A DNA stretch of 64,000 nt, from contig NZ_FNEE01000021.1 in NCBI RefSeq assembly GCF_900099905.1, positions 40,099 through 104,098 of the forward strand. The letters are read 5' to 3'. A model generated the notes under the pieces. It worked only from the letters and a program-made list of their open reading frames with translations. It ran no database searches and had not been told where the DNA came from. The position numbers were made by a program, and so were the translations under genes. The stretch comes from Mesorhizobium muleiense (GTDB lineage Bacteria > Pseudomonadota > Alphaproteobacteria > Rhizobiales > Rhizobiaceae). Within the stretch, counting starts at the first letter, position 1; each line of letters opens with the position of its first letter. Shown here piece by piece: positions 46,328-54,790 of the stretch.

Positions 46328-46789
46328 ATGACGGAAATAGAAAATAAGGCGCTCGCGTTACGATACTTCGACGGAGAGTGGGAACTTGTTGACAAGGAAT
46401 GCCGCTGCTTCCTTTCTGGCGATATGCCGTGCTCTGGATGGATGAAAGAGTACGAGAAGAAGGCGCTTGGATCAATCCTAAAGACGGTAGGACCGGTGAC
46501 GACGACCATCGGCGATATGGTCGCGGAGGGCGACCGTGTCTGGGTAGAGTGGGAGATCAGCGCGAGGCTGACCAACGGAAACACTTATAACAACTGTTAC
46601 GTCTACATGTTCAGATTCCGAGATAAAAAGATTGTCGAGTTCAAGTCTTTCGTCGACACACTTCATATGTACCGCACGATGGATGCACCGGAGGTGCGCG
46701 GAGAGGCCGGCAAACGACAGAGTCCCCTTACGAGCGTGACCGCGCGCATCGTAGCAGATGCCCCTGATCAGATTGATGGCAAGGAATAG
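46328..46789 (+). CDS. SnoaL/NTF2-like protein
   Basis: The 153-residue product has the cone-shaped NTF2-like fold pattern, with ALRYFDGEWELVDKECRCFLSGDM, then IGDMVAEGDRVWVEWEISARLTNG and YVYMFRFRDKKIVEFKSFVDTLHMY. Such proteins act as small isomerases, hydratases or polyketide cyclases, or bind small molecules. The specific role is unknown. The C-terminal 30 residues are a non-conserved tail. It stands between the M20 gene and the E1/E2 operon on the same strand, with its own short upstream gap. Confidence 0.75.
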   Translation: MTEIENKALALRYFDGEWELVDKECRCFLSGDMPCSGWMKEYEKKALGSILKTVGPVTTTIGDMVAEGDRVWVEWEISARLTNGNTYNNCYVYMFRFRDKKIVEFKSFVDTLHMYRTMDAPEVRGEAGKRQSPLTSVTARIVADAPDQIDGKE

Positions 46790-47172
46790 GAAAATCGGCG
46801 GGCCTGTTCAACCACCCCTAGCAGGGCGGGCATAGCCACGGCTAACGGCGTCTAGGTGCGCAAATCTCAAGAAATCGCAGATTTAATGCACTTTTGCCAG
46901 AGGATTAGCGCACGATTGGGGTCCGAAGGCGAATACTCTGGTTTCGGCGCCTACTCAGCGGATTGCTGTCGTTTAAAGCGAGAATTCGAAGGGTCCAGCG
47001 TTGGTCTTCGCAGCGAGAGCATAAGTATGAAAAAAAATCTTCGAGCAAATGTGCAAGCTCAGTCTGCCGGGGTGACTATCGATCATCGTGCACGCATTCT
47101 GTCGACACTCACGGCAAATTCAATATTGGTGAAATGTTTATCTGTTTTTTGAAGAAGAGGAGAGCTTGAGCC
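46790..47172. other. Leader region of the E1/E2 operon
   Basis: The 383 bases contain the operator-like site at 46876-46890 and otherwise no supportable gene. GAAGAGGAGAG immediately precedes the E1 alpha start region. Confidence 0.4.
46876..46890 (+). promoter_or_regulatory. Operator-like palindrome upstream of E1 alpha (site 10 of 12)
   Basis: CGCAG-ATTTA-ATGCA with TTAGCGC at 46905-46911 on the gene side. It is 283 bases before the start codon, the longest distance of the set. Confidence 0.5.
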
Positions 47173-48180
47173 ATGCAGTTGAGCGGTGATCAGAAACTGG
47201 AAGCTTATCGGCGGATGCTCCGTATCCGCCGGTTCGAAGAGGAGGGTATGCGCCAATTCAAAGCTGGCAAGATTCCTGGTCCGTTCCACGTGAGCATGGG
47301 TCAGGAAGCAGCCATAGTCGGGTCCTGCTTGGCTCTTCGGGCCGACGACGCCATGACGGGAACACATCGTTCGCATGGTCATCCGATCGGAAAGGGTGCG
47401 CATTTGGACGCTCTCATGGCCGAGGTGATGGGTAAGGAGGGCGGCATTTGCAAGGGGCGCGGCGGTTCTATGCACCTGGCAGACAGATCGGTCGGGATCA
47501 TAAGCGAATCGGCCATCGTGGGAGGGGGCATTCCTCTCGCCACGGGTTGCGCGTTCAGCGCAAGGGTGAGGGGCATCGACCAGGTTACTCTTTGCTTCTT
47601 TGGCGACGGAGCAGTGAACCAGGGCACATTCCATGAGAGCCTGAATATGGCGTCACTCTGGAAGCTTCCTGTCATCTATCTTTGTGAGAACAACGGCTAT
47701 GCAATCACCACCTCGGTGGCGCGAAGCCACGGTCAGCCCGACATTGCACTGCGGGCAGCGGGCTACGGTATGCCAGGGGTGACGGTTGATGGGCAGGACG
47801 TAGGCGCCGTCTATGAAGCTACAGCGCGGGCTGTTACACGCGCTCGCGCGGGCGAGGGACCCACTCTCATCGTTGCCAACACGTACCGGTTCGACGAGCA
47901 CAGTTTCGGGCTGGTCATCCCGGGGGAGCCTTATCGATCCATCGAAGAAGTCGACACCTACAAGCGCGATCGCGATCCCATCGAACTGTATCGGACTGTG
48001 CTCCTCGAAGAAGGCATAAACGAAGGGAGTCTTGCAGAAATTGAGGAAGAAGTGACCGAAGCGGTGAAACAGGCTGTCAAATTTGCTTTGGCTAGTCCTT
48101 TGCCTCGGCCGGAGACGTTGCCCGACTACCTGTTTAACTCGCCTGTTGCGGCAGCTGCAGCTAATCCCGAGAGGAATTGA
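47173..48180 (+). CDS. 2-oxoacid (pyruvate/acetoin-type) dehydrogenase E1 component, alpha subunit
   Basis: The 335-residue protein is a thiamine-diphosphate E1 alpha. It has RRFEEEGMRQFKAGKIPG, HRSHGHPIGKG, GRGGSMHLADRS, and the cofactor motif GDGAVNQGTFHESLNMAS ending in ENNGYAITTS. It resembles acetoin dehydrogenase AcoA and the pyruvate dehydrogenase alpha subunits of heterotetrameric complexes. E1 beta follows after five bases, then the split E2 genes. No E3 (lipoamide dehydrogenase) gene is in the window, so the house-keeping E3 would have to serve. Substrate not determinable; acetoin, pyruvate or another 2-oxoacid from amine catabolism are options. Confidence 0.87.
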   Translation: MQLSGDQKLEAYRRMLRIRRFEEEGMRQFKAGKIPGPFHVSMGQEAAIVGSCLALRADDAMTGTHRSHGHPIGKGAHLDALMAEVMGKEGGICKGRGGSMHLADRSVGIISESAIVGGGIPLATGCAFSARVRGIDQVTLCFFGDGAVNQGTFHESLNMASLWKLPVIYLCENNGYAITTSVARSHGQPDIALRAAGYGMPGVTVDGQDVGAVYEATARAVTRARAGEGPTLIVANTYRFDEHSFGLVIPGEPYRSIEEVDTYKRDRDPIELYRTVLLEEGINEGSLAEIEEEVTEAVKQAVKFALASPLPRPETLPDYLFNSPVAAAAANPERN

Positions 48181-48185
48181 TCTAC

Positions 48186-49186
48186 ATGCTCAGCGATGCG
48201 CAGATACTAGCTACTACCCCCGCCCCCTACGTTCAGATGACCTACCTTGAAGCGCTTGTGCAGGCGCAGATGGAGGAAATGGACGCGATGAGCGGGTCGT
48301 TCTAATGGGAGAGGACATCTCGGTTTATGGGGGTGACAAGCTTGTTGAACGGTTCGGCAAGCATCGGATTTGGGACATGCCTATTTCGGAAGGCAGTTTC
48401 ACCGGCGTAGGAATCGGAGCTGCTATCAACGGATTGCGACCGATAGTGGATCTCGAATTCGCCAGCTTTGCCTATCTCGCCTCAGATCAGATAATCAATC
48501 AGGCTTCGAAATTGCAGTATATGACTGGCGGCCAGATCGACATTCCTATCGTGATTCGTTGCTGTATGTTCTCCACGGGGTCGATGGCGGCGCAGCATGC
48601 CGACCGGCCCTATCCATTTTTCATGAATGTGCCAGGTCTTAAGATCATTAGCCCGACCAGCCCCGCTGATATTAAAGGGCTTATGAAATCGGCGATTCGC
48701 GATGGCGATCCTGTGCTCGTCTTCGAAGAGAAAAGGCTGTGGCCGCTCAAGGGAAATGTGCCCACAGATCCGGACCTTTTAGTCCCGATTGGCAAAGCGG
48801 ATGTGAAACGCGTGGGAAGCGATGTTACCCTTATCGCTATCGCAGGCGCCATTCGGCCGGCGCTGGACGCAGTCGAAGCGCTCGCCACGGAAGGTATTTC
48901 GGTCGAAGTGATTGACCCACGGACGTTGAAGCCGCTCGACCATGAGACGTTCAAAACTTCCGTTGCCAAGACCGGAAGGCTTGTAATCGTTGAGAACGCT
49001 CACCGCGTCTGTAACGTGGGAAGTGAAATCGCTGCGGAGATGGCGGAAGAAGCTTTCGATCTTTTGAAGCGACCGATTCTACGTCTGAGCGCTCCGGACA
49101 TTCACGTACCCTTCAGTCCGGCCCTCGAGAAGAACTTCTACCCGACGAAGGATAGCATCATCGCCGCCGTACGGCGGCTGCTCTGA
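48186..49186 (+). pseudogene. 2-oxoacid dehydrogenase E1 component, beta subunit, with a one-base frameshift
   Basis: From ATG 48186 the frame reads MLSDAQILAT, then MTYLEALVQAQMEEMDAM and stops at TAA. Homology resumes at once in another frame with DERVVLMGEDISVYGG and runs intact to 49186 (TGVGIGAAINGLRPIVDLEF, GSMAAQHADRPYPF, VSVAKTGRLVIVENAHR-type C-terminus). The sense expected is MEEMDRDERVV, so one C appears to be missing near 48284 (GACGC for GACCGC). The rest is perfectly preserved, so either a sequencing error or very recent inactivation is likely. An internal start at 48305 would lack the first ~40 residues. GAGAGGAA precedes ATG 48186. Confidence 0.82.
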
Positions 49187-49221
49187 GATCCTCGAATACT
49201 CTGAATAGATCGGAAGCAAAG

Positions 49222-49458
49222 ATGACAACGGACATTATCCTACCGTCCAGTGGAATGGGTATTGAGGAAGCTACAATCGTTCGCTGGTTGAAGAAGGTCG
49301 GCGACGCGGTCAGTGAAGGCGAAATTGTCGTTGAAGTCGAGACTGCCAAGGCCACGGTAGAAATCGAAGCGCCCGCGAGCGGCATTTTGATGACAATCGT
49401 TGCACCGGAAGGTGCAACGGTAGAGATCAACGCGGTCATTGGAACGATTGACGCTTGA
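49222..49458 (+). CDS. Stand-alone lipoyl domain protein (E2 lipoyl carrier)
   Basis: The 78-residue product is a single biotinyl/lipoyl domain: ILPSSGMGIEEATIVRWLKK, then Lys43 in VEVETAKATVEIEAP as the lipoylation site and GILMTIVAPEGATVEINAVIG. It corresponds to the first module of a dihydrolipoamide acyltransferase, but the frame stops right after the domain, where a linker and an E3-binding domain would normally follow. Its stop overlaps the start of the catalytic-domain gene (TGATG), so both are translationally coupled. It should act as a mobile swinging-arm carrier. Confidence 0.85.
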   Translation: MTTDIILPSSGMGIEEATIVRWLKKVGDAVSEGEIVVEVETAKATVEIEAPASGILMTIVAPEGATVEINAVIGTIDA

Positions 49459-50153
49459 TGTCCGGCTCTTTCACCGAAGTCTCCCTAACGCCATTGCGGA
49501 AGGCCATAGCCGCTCGAATGACGAAGGCCACTCAGACGATTCCTCACTTCCGCCTTGTGGCTAACCTAGAAGTTGATGCCCTTTTGCGTTGGCGGGCAGC
49601 ACTCAACGAAATTGATCCGACCAAAAAAATTTCTCTCAATGATTGTCTCATCAAGGCGGTTGCGATTTCGTTGGTCGACAATCCCTCCCTAAACTGCCAG
49701 ATGACGGACACGGCGATCCGCCGGTTTCACTGCGCTGACATTTCGGTAGTAGTCGCTGTTGAGGGTGGCCTTTCCACTCCAGTGGTCCGCGGTGCCGAAG
49801 CCAAGTCAGTGATAGAAATATCCGCAGAAGTAAAGGATTTCGCAGAGCGAGCAGTCCGCAATGCGCTCAAGCTTAGTGAAATATCCGGCGGTTCATTCAG
49901 CATATCGAATCTTGGCGGCTATGGGGTCGAGCAGTTCGACGCCATCATAAACGCACCACAATGTGCCATTCTGGCTATAGGAAGCGCTTCCCCTCGAGTC
50001 GTGGCAGATCAACTCGGCGATACCAGAGTGGCGACCGTCCTGACGTGCACACTGTCAGTTGATCACCGCGCGGTCGATGGAGCCGAAGCGAGCAAGTTCT
50101 TGCGGAGCTTGCGCGAAGTGGTTTCAGATCCAGAAAGATTGGCGCCGGCTTGA
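49458..50153 (+). CDS. 2-oxoacid dehydrogenase E2 catalytic domain only (dihydrolipoamide acyltransferase core)
   Basis: The 231-residue protein is the CAT-like acyltransferase domain of E2 (TPLRKAIAARMTKATQTIPHF, ISVVVAVEGGLSTPVVRGA, GSFSISNLGGYGVEQF) with the active-site motif DHRAVDG (His203, Asp207). It lacks lipoyl and peripheral E3-binding domains; the lipoyl domain is encoded by the preceding overlapping gene. E2 cores normally form 24-mers or 60-mers. How E1 and E3 dock without the binding domain is unclear, and the bound subunit may interact directly with E1. Confidence 0.87.
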   Translation: MSGSFTEVSLTPLRKAIAARMTKATQTIPHFRLVANLEVDALLRWRAALNEIDPTKKISLNDCLIKAVAISLVDNPSLNCQMTDTAIRRFHCADISVVVAVEGGLSTPVVRGAEAKSVIEISAEVKDFAERAVRNALKLSEISGGSFSISNLGGYGVEQFDAIINAPQCAILAIGSASPRVVADQLGDTRVATVLTCTLSVDHRAVDGAEASKFLRSLREVVSDPERLAPA

Positions 50154-50266
50154 GCGGCCAAATTCGGTTAGGGCGCGCTTCAATAGCTTGAGGTGGCGCG
50201 AAGCTGCGGCGCAGCTCTGTCGGTAGCAGGGAAACACCGCTGGCGTCGGATAAGATGGAGGGTCCT

Positions 50267-51112
50267 ATGCTAAACGCGATGGTGAACGGCACGGCGATCC
50301 CCGTGGTCGGGCTTGGGACTTGGACGCTTATGGGTGAAGCATGTTCGGAGTTGGTGGCGGACGCACTCTTGCTCGGTTACCGTCATATCGATACCGCAGC
50401 GTACTACAAGAACGAACGCGCGGTCGGCGAAGGATTGCGATTTTCTGGGATACCCCGTGACGAGATCTTCGTCACGACCAAAGTTCATTATCCTGATATC
50501 GCCCCCGGTGACTTAGAGCGATCGGCAGAAGAGAGCCTGAAACGCCTCGGCATGGACACGGTCGACTTGCTGCTCATCCATTGGCCAAATCCGGCCATTC
50601 CGCTGACGGGCTCCATCAAGGCTCTGAACGCGGTTCGCAATTCGGGGATGGCACGGCATATCGGCGTGTCGAACTTCCCCAGCGGCCTGCTTGCGGAGGC
50701 AGTGCATCTCTCGGACGCCCCACTTTTGGCCAATCAAGTCGAGTATCATCCCTATCTTGACCAGACTAAGCTCCATGTCGCCTGCCGCGCGGCCGGCATG
50801 GCGATGGTCGCCTATTGTCCACTTGGTCGAGGCGGAGCCTTGTTCGAGGAGGAGGTGATAGGGGCCGCCTCGAAGCGGCATGGCAAAAGCCCAGCGCAGA
50901 TCGTATTGCGATGGCATGTTCAGCAGGAAGGTGTGGTCGCCATTCCGCGTGCCGAGCGTAAGGAATGGCTGGCGGAAAACATAGACTTGTTCGACTTCGA
51001 GCTTTCCGCTTACGAGATGACGGCTATCTCGCGACTGGGTTCGCGTAATCATCGTATCGAAGATTTCGGTTCGTTGAAATGCGACTCACTGCAGTGGGAC
51101 CAGCCTGGATAG
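50267..51112 (+). CDS. Aldo/keto reductase
   Basis: The 281-residue protein is an AKR TIM-barrel oxidoreductase with the full catalytic tetrad: Asp42 and Tyr47 in HIDTAAYYKNE, Lys72 in TTKVHYPD and His105 in LLIHWP. GVSNFPSGLL and VVAIPRAERKEWLAENI mark the NADPH-binding side. The start is ATG 50267, preceded by GGAGGGT; an ATG four codons upstream overlaps that ribosome-binding site. It follows the E2 gene by 113 bases and may reduce a carbonyl intermediate such as a diketone or aldehyde. Substrate unknown. Confidence 0.87.
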   Translation: MLNAMVNGTAIPVVGLGTWTLMGEACSELVADALLLGYRHIDTAAYYKNERAVGEGLRFSGIPRDEIFVTTKVHYPDIAPGDLERSAEESLKRLGMDTVDLLLIHWPNPAIPLTGSIKALNAVRNSGMARHIGVSNFPSGLLAEAVHLSDAPLLANQVEYHPYLDQTKLHVACRAAGMAMVAYCPLGRGGALFEEEVIGAASKRHGKSPAQIVLRWHVQQEGVVAIPRAERKEWLAENIDLFDFELSAYEMTAISRLGSRNHRIEDFGSLKCDSLQWDQPG

Positions 51113-51485
51113 TAGCCAAGACATCCCGACCCGGATTTATGTCGCGGTGCTGAAAACGTCACGAAGTGAGTTCCGGCCATACACTGCCGGATGAGAGCGA
51201 ACCAACTGACCTAAGTAAGTTACTTCGGCGAGACCTGACCCATAGGGTGAACAGCGTGGCACCTGAACGGAACGACAAATGGCAATGGACGGGCGGGAGC
51301 CGCCATATTGCGGAATCTGGCTAGAATCATACAGTCGACTCTTTCCAAGGGTGCTGCAACTGTGCCGCCGTCAGCCGCACGACACCACGATAATGCCCGG
51401 CCAGCAGAAAACACTGGTGCCAGCATAGTTCGCTTTCGCTGATCTCCGTGTTCCCTGACCAGCCCGCCGACTATGGTGTACGCGG
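51113..51485. other. Intergenic between convergent aldo/keto reductase and ehuA set 2
   Basis: 373 bases between two convergent transcription units, with no gene and no clear terminator hairpin that I could confirm. Confidence 0.35.
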
Positions 51486-52358
51486 CTATCTCGCCTCCAG
51501 CACGGCACTGAGGAACTGACGCGTCCGCTCGTTCTGCGGGTTGCCCAAGAGCTGATCGGGCGGGCCCTGCTCGACGATCTTGCCGCCGTAGAAAAAACAG
51601 ACGCGGTCGGAAAACTCCTTGGCGAAGCCCATCTGGTGCGTGACCATGAGCATGGTGAGGTCATGCTCGGCGCCGAGCTTGCGGATGACGTTGAGCACCT
51701 CTCCGATCAGCTCTGGGTCGAGCGCCGAAGTCACCTCGTCGAACAGCATCACCTTGGGCCGCATGGCAAGCGCACGAGCGATCGCCACGCGCTGCTTCTG
51801 TCCGCCGGAAAGTTGGATCGGAAAGTGATTCCTCTTGTCGCTGAGCCCCACCATGTCGAGCAGTTCGGCGGCGCGCTCCTCCGCCTGCTTCTTCGGCAGC
51901 CCGAGCACGGAAACCGGAGCCTCCATGCAGTTTTGCAGCGCCGTCATGTGGGGAAAGAGATTGAAGTGCTGGAACACCATGCCGATCTTGCTGCGGACAC
52001 GCCGGAGATGCCGGTCACTCGCAGGGACCAAATGGCCATTCTTCTGCATGTGGGTGAGCGGCTCTCCATCGACCCAAATCACTCCTCCTTGGATTTGTTC
52101 CAGCGTCATGAGCATGCGCAGGACTGTGGTCTTGCCAGAGCCCGAAGGACCGATTATGCAAACCTTCTCGTTACGGGCGATGTCGAGATTGAGCTCGTCG
52201 AGCACGGTTAGCGCGCCATAGCGCTTTGTAACGTTTTCGAAGCGGACCATGGGTTCGTTCATGACTTTCTCGTTGCACGCGGTCTCGGGATTGTCCAGCA
52301 CGGTCAGCGACCCATAACTTTTTGCGGCGTTTTCGAAGCGGATTCTGGGTTCGTTCAT
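51486..52358 (-). CDS. ehuA: ABC transporter ATP-binding protein, EhuA-like (set 2), with duplicated N-terminus
   Basis: The 290-residue ATPase has Walker A GPSGSGKTT (70-78), signature LSGGQKQR, Walker B VMLFDEVTSALDPE and MVTHQMGFA. Its first 32 residues (MNEPRIRFENAAKSYGSLTV) are an imperfect tandem repeat of residues 33-66 (MNEPMVRFENVTKRYGALTV), caused by a duplication of roughly 96 bases at the 5' end. The strong ribosome site TAGGAGGTATT lies before the first ATG (52358), whereas the second ATG (52262) has only a weak one. The protein therefore probably carries the extra segment. Last gene of ehuBCDA set 2. Confidence 0.88.
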   Translation of the reverse strand: MNEPRIRFENAAKSYGSLTVLDNPETACNEKVMNEPMVRFENVTKRYGALTVLDELNLDIARNEKVCIIGPSGSGKTTVLRMLMTLEQIQGGVIWVDGEPLTHMQKNGHLVPASDRHLRRVRSKIGMVFQHFNLFPHMTALQNCMEAPVSVLGLPKKQAEERAAELLDMVGLSDKRNHFPIQLSGGQKQRVAIARALAMRPKVMLFDEVTSALDPELIGEVLNVIRKLGAEHDLTMLMVTHQMGFAKEFSDRVCFFYGGKIVEQGPPDQLLGNPQNERTRQFLSAVLEAR

Positions 52359-52369
52359 GACAATACCTC

Positions 52370-53038
52370 CTATTGCAGCCGATAGCGGCGGTTGAGCCAG
52401 ATGCTCACCGACTGCACGATCGCAGAAGCGGCCAGACTGAACACGAGAAAGAAGAAGCCGACCATGACAATGGCCTCGGTGTAGCGGTAGTTATTGGCGC
52501 CGAAAATCTTCGCCTGCTGCAACATCTCCAGGATGGCGATGGCCGCCAAGATCGGCGTTTCCTTGAACATTCCGACAAAGTAGTTGCCCAGGGCAGGCAC
52601 AATGGGAGGGATCGCCTGCGGCAGAATGATGGTGCGCCAGGTTCGGATTCGCGACAGATTGAGCGCCGTGCAGGCCTCCCACTGGCCTTCTTCAACCGCC
52701 AGGATGCCGGCGCGATACACCTCTGAGCAATAAGCGGCGTAGTGGATGCCGAGCATGCTGATGCCGGCGGTCCAGGCGGGGATGAGGATGCCGAATTGCG
52801 GTCCGACGAAATAGACGAAGAACACCTGCAGCAGCAGAGGCGTGGAGCGGATGAACTCCACAACCTCTGTCATGGCTGTAGACACGTAGCGGTTCGGCGA
52901 CTGGCGGATCAGCGCGATGATTAGGCCTAGCACCAGAGCGATTGCGAAGCTCAGTACCGTGGCCTGAACCGTGACGATCGCGCCGCGATAGAGATACGGC
53001 AACGCTTCCCAGACGTAGGACCAGTCCCATTTGCTCAT
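52370..53038 (-). CDS. ehuD: ABC transporter permease, EhuD-like (set 2)
   Basis: The 222-residue permease has about five membrane helices, EFIRSTPLLLQVFFVYFVGPQ and the coupling loop EACTALNLSRIRTWRTIILPQAIPPIVPALGN. ATG 53038 overlaps the ehuC stop as ATGA; the longer frame from 53086 lies within ehuC. It closely parallels EhuD of set 1 in length and motifs. Confidence 0.88.
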   Translation of the reverse strand: MSKWDWSYVWEALPYLYRGAIVTVQATVLSFAIALVLGLIIALIRQSPNRYVSTAMTEVVEFIRSTPLLLQVFFVYFVGPQFGILIPAWTAGISMLGIHYAAYCSEVYRAGILAVEEGQWEACTALNLSRIRTWRTIILPQAIPPIVPALGNYFVGMFKETPILAAIAILEMLQQAKIFGANNYRYTEAIVMVGFFFLVFSLAASAIVQSVSIWLNRRYRLQ

Positions 53039-53706
53039 ACCAGGGCCTCCCGCACGAAGCCACTTGAGAGACGGCGCTCCAACCACCGCACGAGGGGAGT
53101 GATCAGCGCACGCGCGATGAAGTAGTAGCCAAACAGCGCCACCGCGAAGAACAGCAGGTAGTTGCCGGTGGCGTCGGCTGCCAGCTTGGAGGCGGTGGTG
53201 AACTCGGTAATGGTGATGAAGAAGACGAGCGAGGTCGACTTAAGCAGCTCGATCAGCAGGTTGCCCGAGGGCGGTAGCATACTCCGGATCGCCTGTGGCA
53301 CTACGATGCGGCGCATCATGGTGAGGCGCGGGAAGTTGAGCGCAGTACTCGCTTCATATTGGCCGCGGTCGACAGCCTGGATTGCGGCACGCACCACCTC
53401 GGCGAGGTAGGCAGAGTAGTTCATGCCAATGCCGAAGATGGCGACTGCCCACGGCGAAAGAGCAACGCCAAAGAAAGGCAGCACAAAGAACAACAAGTAA
53501 ACTTGCACCAGCAGCGAAGTTCCGCGAAAGAATTCGAGATAGGCAACGGCTAACCATCGCAGCGGCCAAAGGGAGGAGACCCGAATTAAACCGGCAATAA
53601 GCCCGAGCACCACTGCAACCAGAGAAGCCCCGATGGTTACGACAACGGTGATCAGGAGACCGTGGGCGAGCGCTAAAACGCTGAAGTTAAGAGAGAATTC
53701 GTCCAT
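53035..53706 (-). CDS. ehuC: ABC transporter permease, EhuC-like (set 2)
   Basis: The 223-residue permease shows five hydrophobic segments, EFFRGTSLLVQVYLLFFVLPFFG and the coupling loop YEASTALNFPRLTMMRRIVVPQAIRSMLPPSGN. It partners EhuD (four-base overlap). The 79-base gap to the binding-protein gene includes a 10-bp perfect hairpin. Confidence 0.88.
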   Translation of the reverse strand: MDEFSLNFSVLALAHGLLITVVVTIGASLVAVVLGLIAGLIRVSSLWPLRWLAVAYLEFFRGTSLLVQVYLLFFVLPFFGVALSPWAVAIFGIGMNYSAYLAEVVRAAIQAVDRGQYEASTALNFPRLTMMRRIVVPQAIRSMLPPSGNLLIELLKSTSLVFFITITEFTTASKLAADATGNYLLFFAVALFGYYFIARALITPLVRWLERRLSSGFVREALV

Positions 53707-53726
53707 GTTTCTATCCAGTTTTTACG

Positions 53727-53748
53727 CTCCCCGGCCGAGGCCGGGGAG
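53727..53748 (-). terminator. Intercistronic hairpin between ehuB and ehuC (set 2)
   Basis: Perfect 10-bp stem CTCCCCGGCC / GGCCGGGGAG with a two-base GA loop, in the same place as the set 1 hairpin. Likely to raise the amount of binding-protein message over permease message. Confidence 0.6.
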
Positions 53749-53785
53749 ACGCACCAGGATTTGAGAGGAACGGTTATGCTAAGCC

Positions 53786-54670
53786 TTACGATTTGCAGAG
53801 ATCGGCAGTCTTGCTCCCGTCCGGCAAAAGCGACTTATCGTATCCGTACTTGCTGACCAATGACATCATCTCATCAGAGCCGATATAATCCTTCATCACC
53901 TCGTTGATTGCGTCGACTGTGTCCTGCTCGCCTTGAGGGAATGCGAACGCAGGATAGCCGGGTTTATAGTTTGGTTTGAAAGGGTCGGCGAGCTCGAGTG
54001 AATCATCGTTGCGGATCGCGCCTTTGATTCCCAGATATTCACCACCCCCGGCATCGGCGCGACCAGACTTGACTGCCTGGGCTATTTCTACATAACCGGC
54101 GACCTGCATGATCTTATCGTCTGGGATGCCGGTGTCTTGCGCTCTTTTCACGTCGGCATATCCGGCACCAGTAACAAAGATCAGCCCCTTGTCACGAATA
54201 TCTGGCAAGGAATGCACCCCTTTGGGGTTGCCTTTGGGTACCACAAGACCGCCGTAGACCGTCCCGAACGGATTAGTGAATAGCACGTTGCGGCAGCGCT
54301 GAGGCAAAACGAACATCGCACTGGTGATCACATCGATCCGGCCTCCCTGCATGGCGGGGATAAGCGATCCCCACTCCATGTCCACTGGTTCGAACTTTGT
54401 CGCCCCCAGTTTCTTCAGGAGCTCCATCACCAAAACGTTGCCGATGCCCAGCATCTCGTTGTTCTCTCCCTTGAACGACCATGCGGTGTCAGTGGAGAAG
54501 CCGATGCGGACCGGCCCGCCGTTCTTGATTCTGTCGAGCAGCGCCCCCGCCCAGGCGGAGCCAGCCAACGAGGCCATCGCCACCGCAGTAATGCCGAGAG
54601 CGGCCATTCCCCTCAGAACTGCACGTCTCAGGGGATCAGTTGGGCCTGTGGGGTGTTGATCCTTGATCAT
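53786..54670 (-). CDS. ehuB: Ectoine-type ABC transporter periplasmic binding protein, EhuB-like (set 2)
   Basis: The 294-residue protein has a signal segment (RRAVLRGMAALGITAVAMASLAG-like, cleavage after AWA near residue 41) and the family 3 binding fold (GPVRIGFSTDTAWSFKG, LIPAMQGGRIDVITSAMFV, GRADAGGGEYLGIKG). It is related to the orphan paralogues at 32.0 and 41.4 kb and is the only one of the three with its own permeases, so those orphans may dock on this transporter. AGGAGGAATC precedes the ATG. Operator-like site at 54791-54805. Ligand inferred from family only. Confidence 0.86.
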   Translation of the reverse strand: MIKDQHPTGPTDPLRRAVLRGMAALGITAVAMASLAGSAWAGALLDRIKNGGPVRIGFSTDTAWSFKGENNEMLGIGNVLVMELLKKLGATKFEPVDMEWGSLIPAMQGGRIDVITSAMFVLPQRCRNVLFTNPFGTVYGGLVVPKGNPKGVHSLPDIRDKGLIFVTGAGYADVKRAQDTGIPDDKIMQVAGYVEIAQAVKSGRADAGGGEYLGIKGAIRNDDSLELADPFKPNYKPGYPAFAFPQGEQDTVDAINEVMKDYIGSDEMMSLVSKYGYDKSLLPDGSKTADLCKS

Positions 54671-54790
54671 AGATTCCTCCTTGTTTTTCGCGCTACCCCA
54701 CTAAACAGGTGAGGACAGCGGTCTTCCCATCGTCATGCCGGTTATGATAACGCTTAGAGCACTCCATTTCGCGCGAATCTGGCCCGTAGG

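Noticed and set aside
49222..50153. Frameshift explanation for the split E2
   Set aside because: The two frames overlap as TGATG, each has a complete domain, and there is no out-of-frame linker or E3-binding domain between them.
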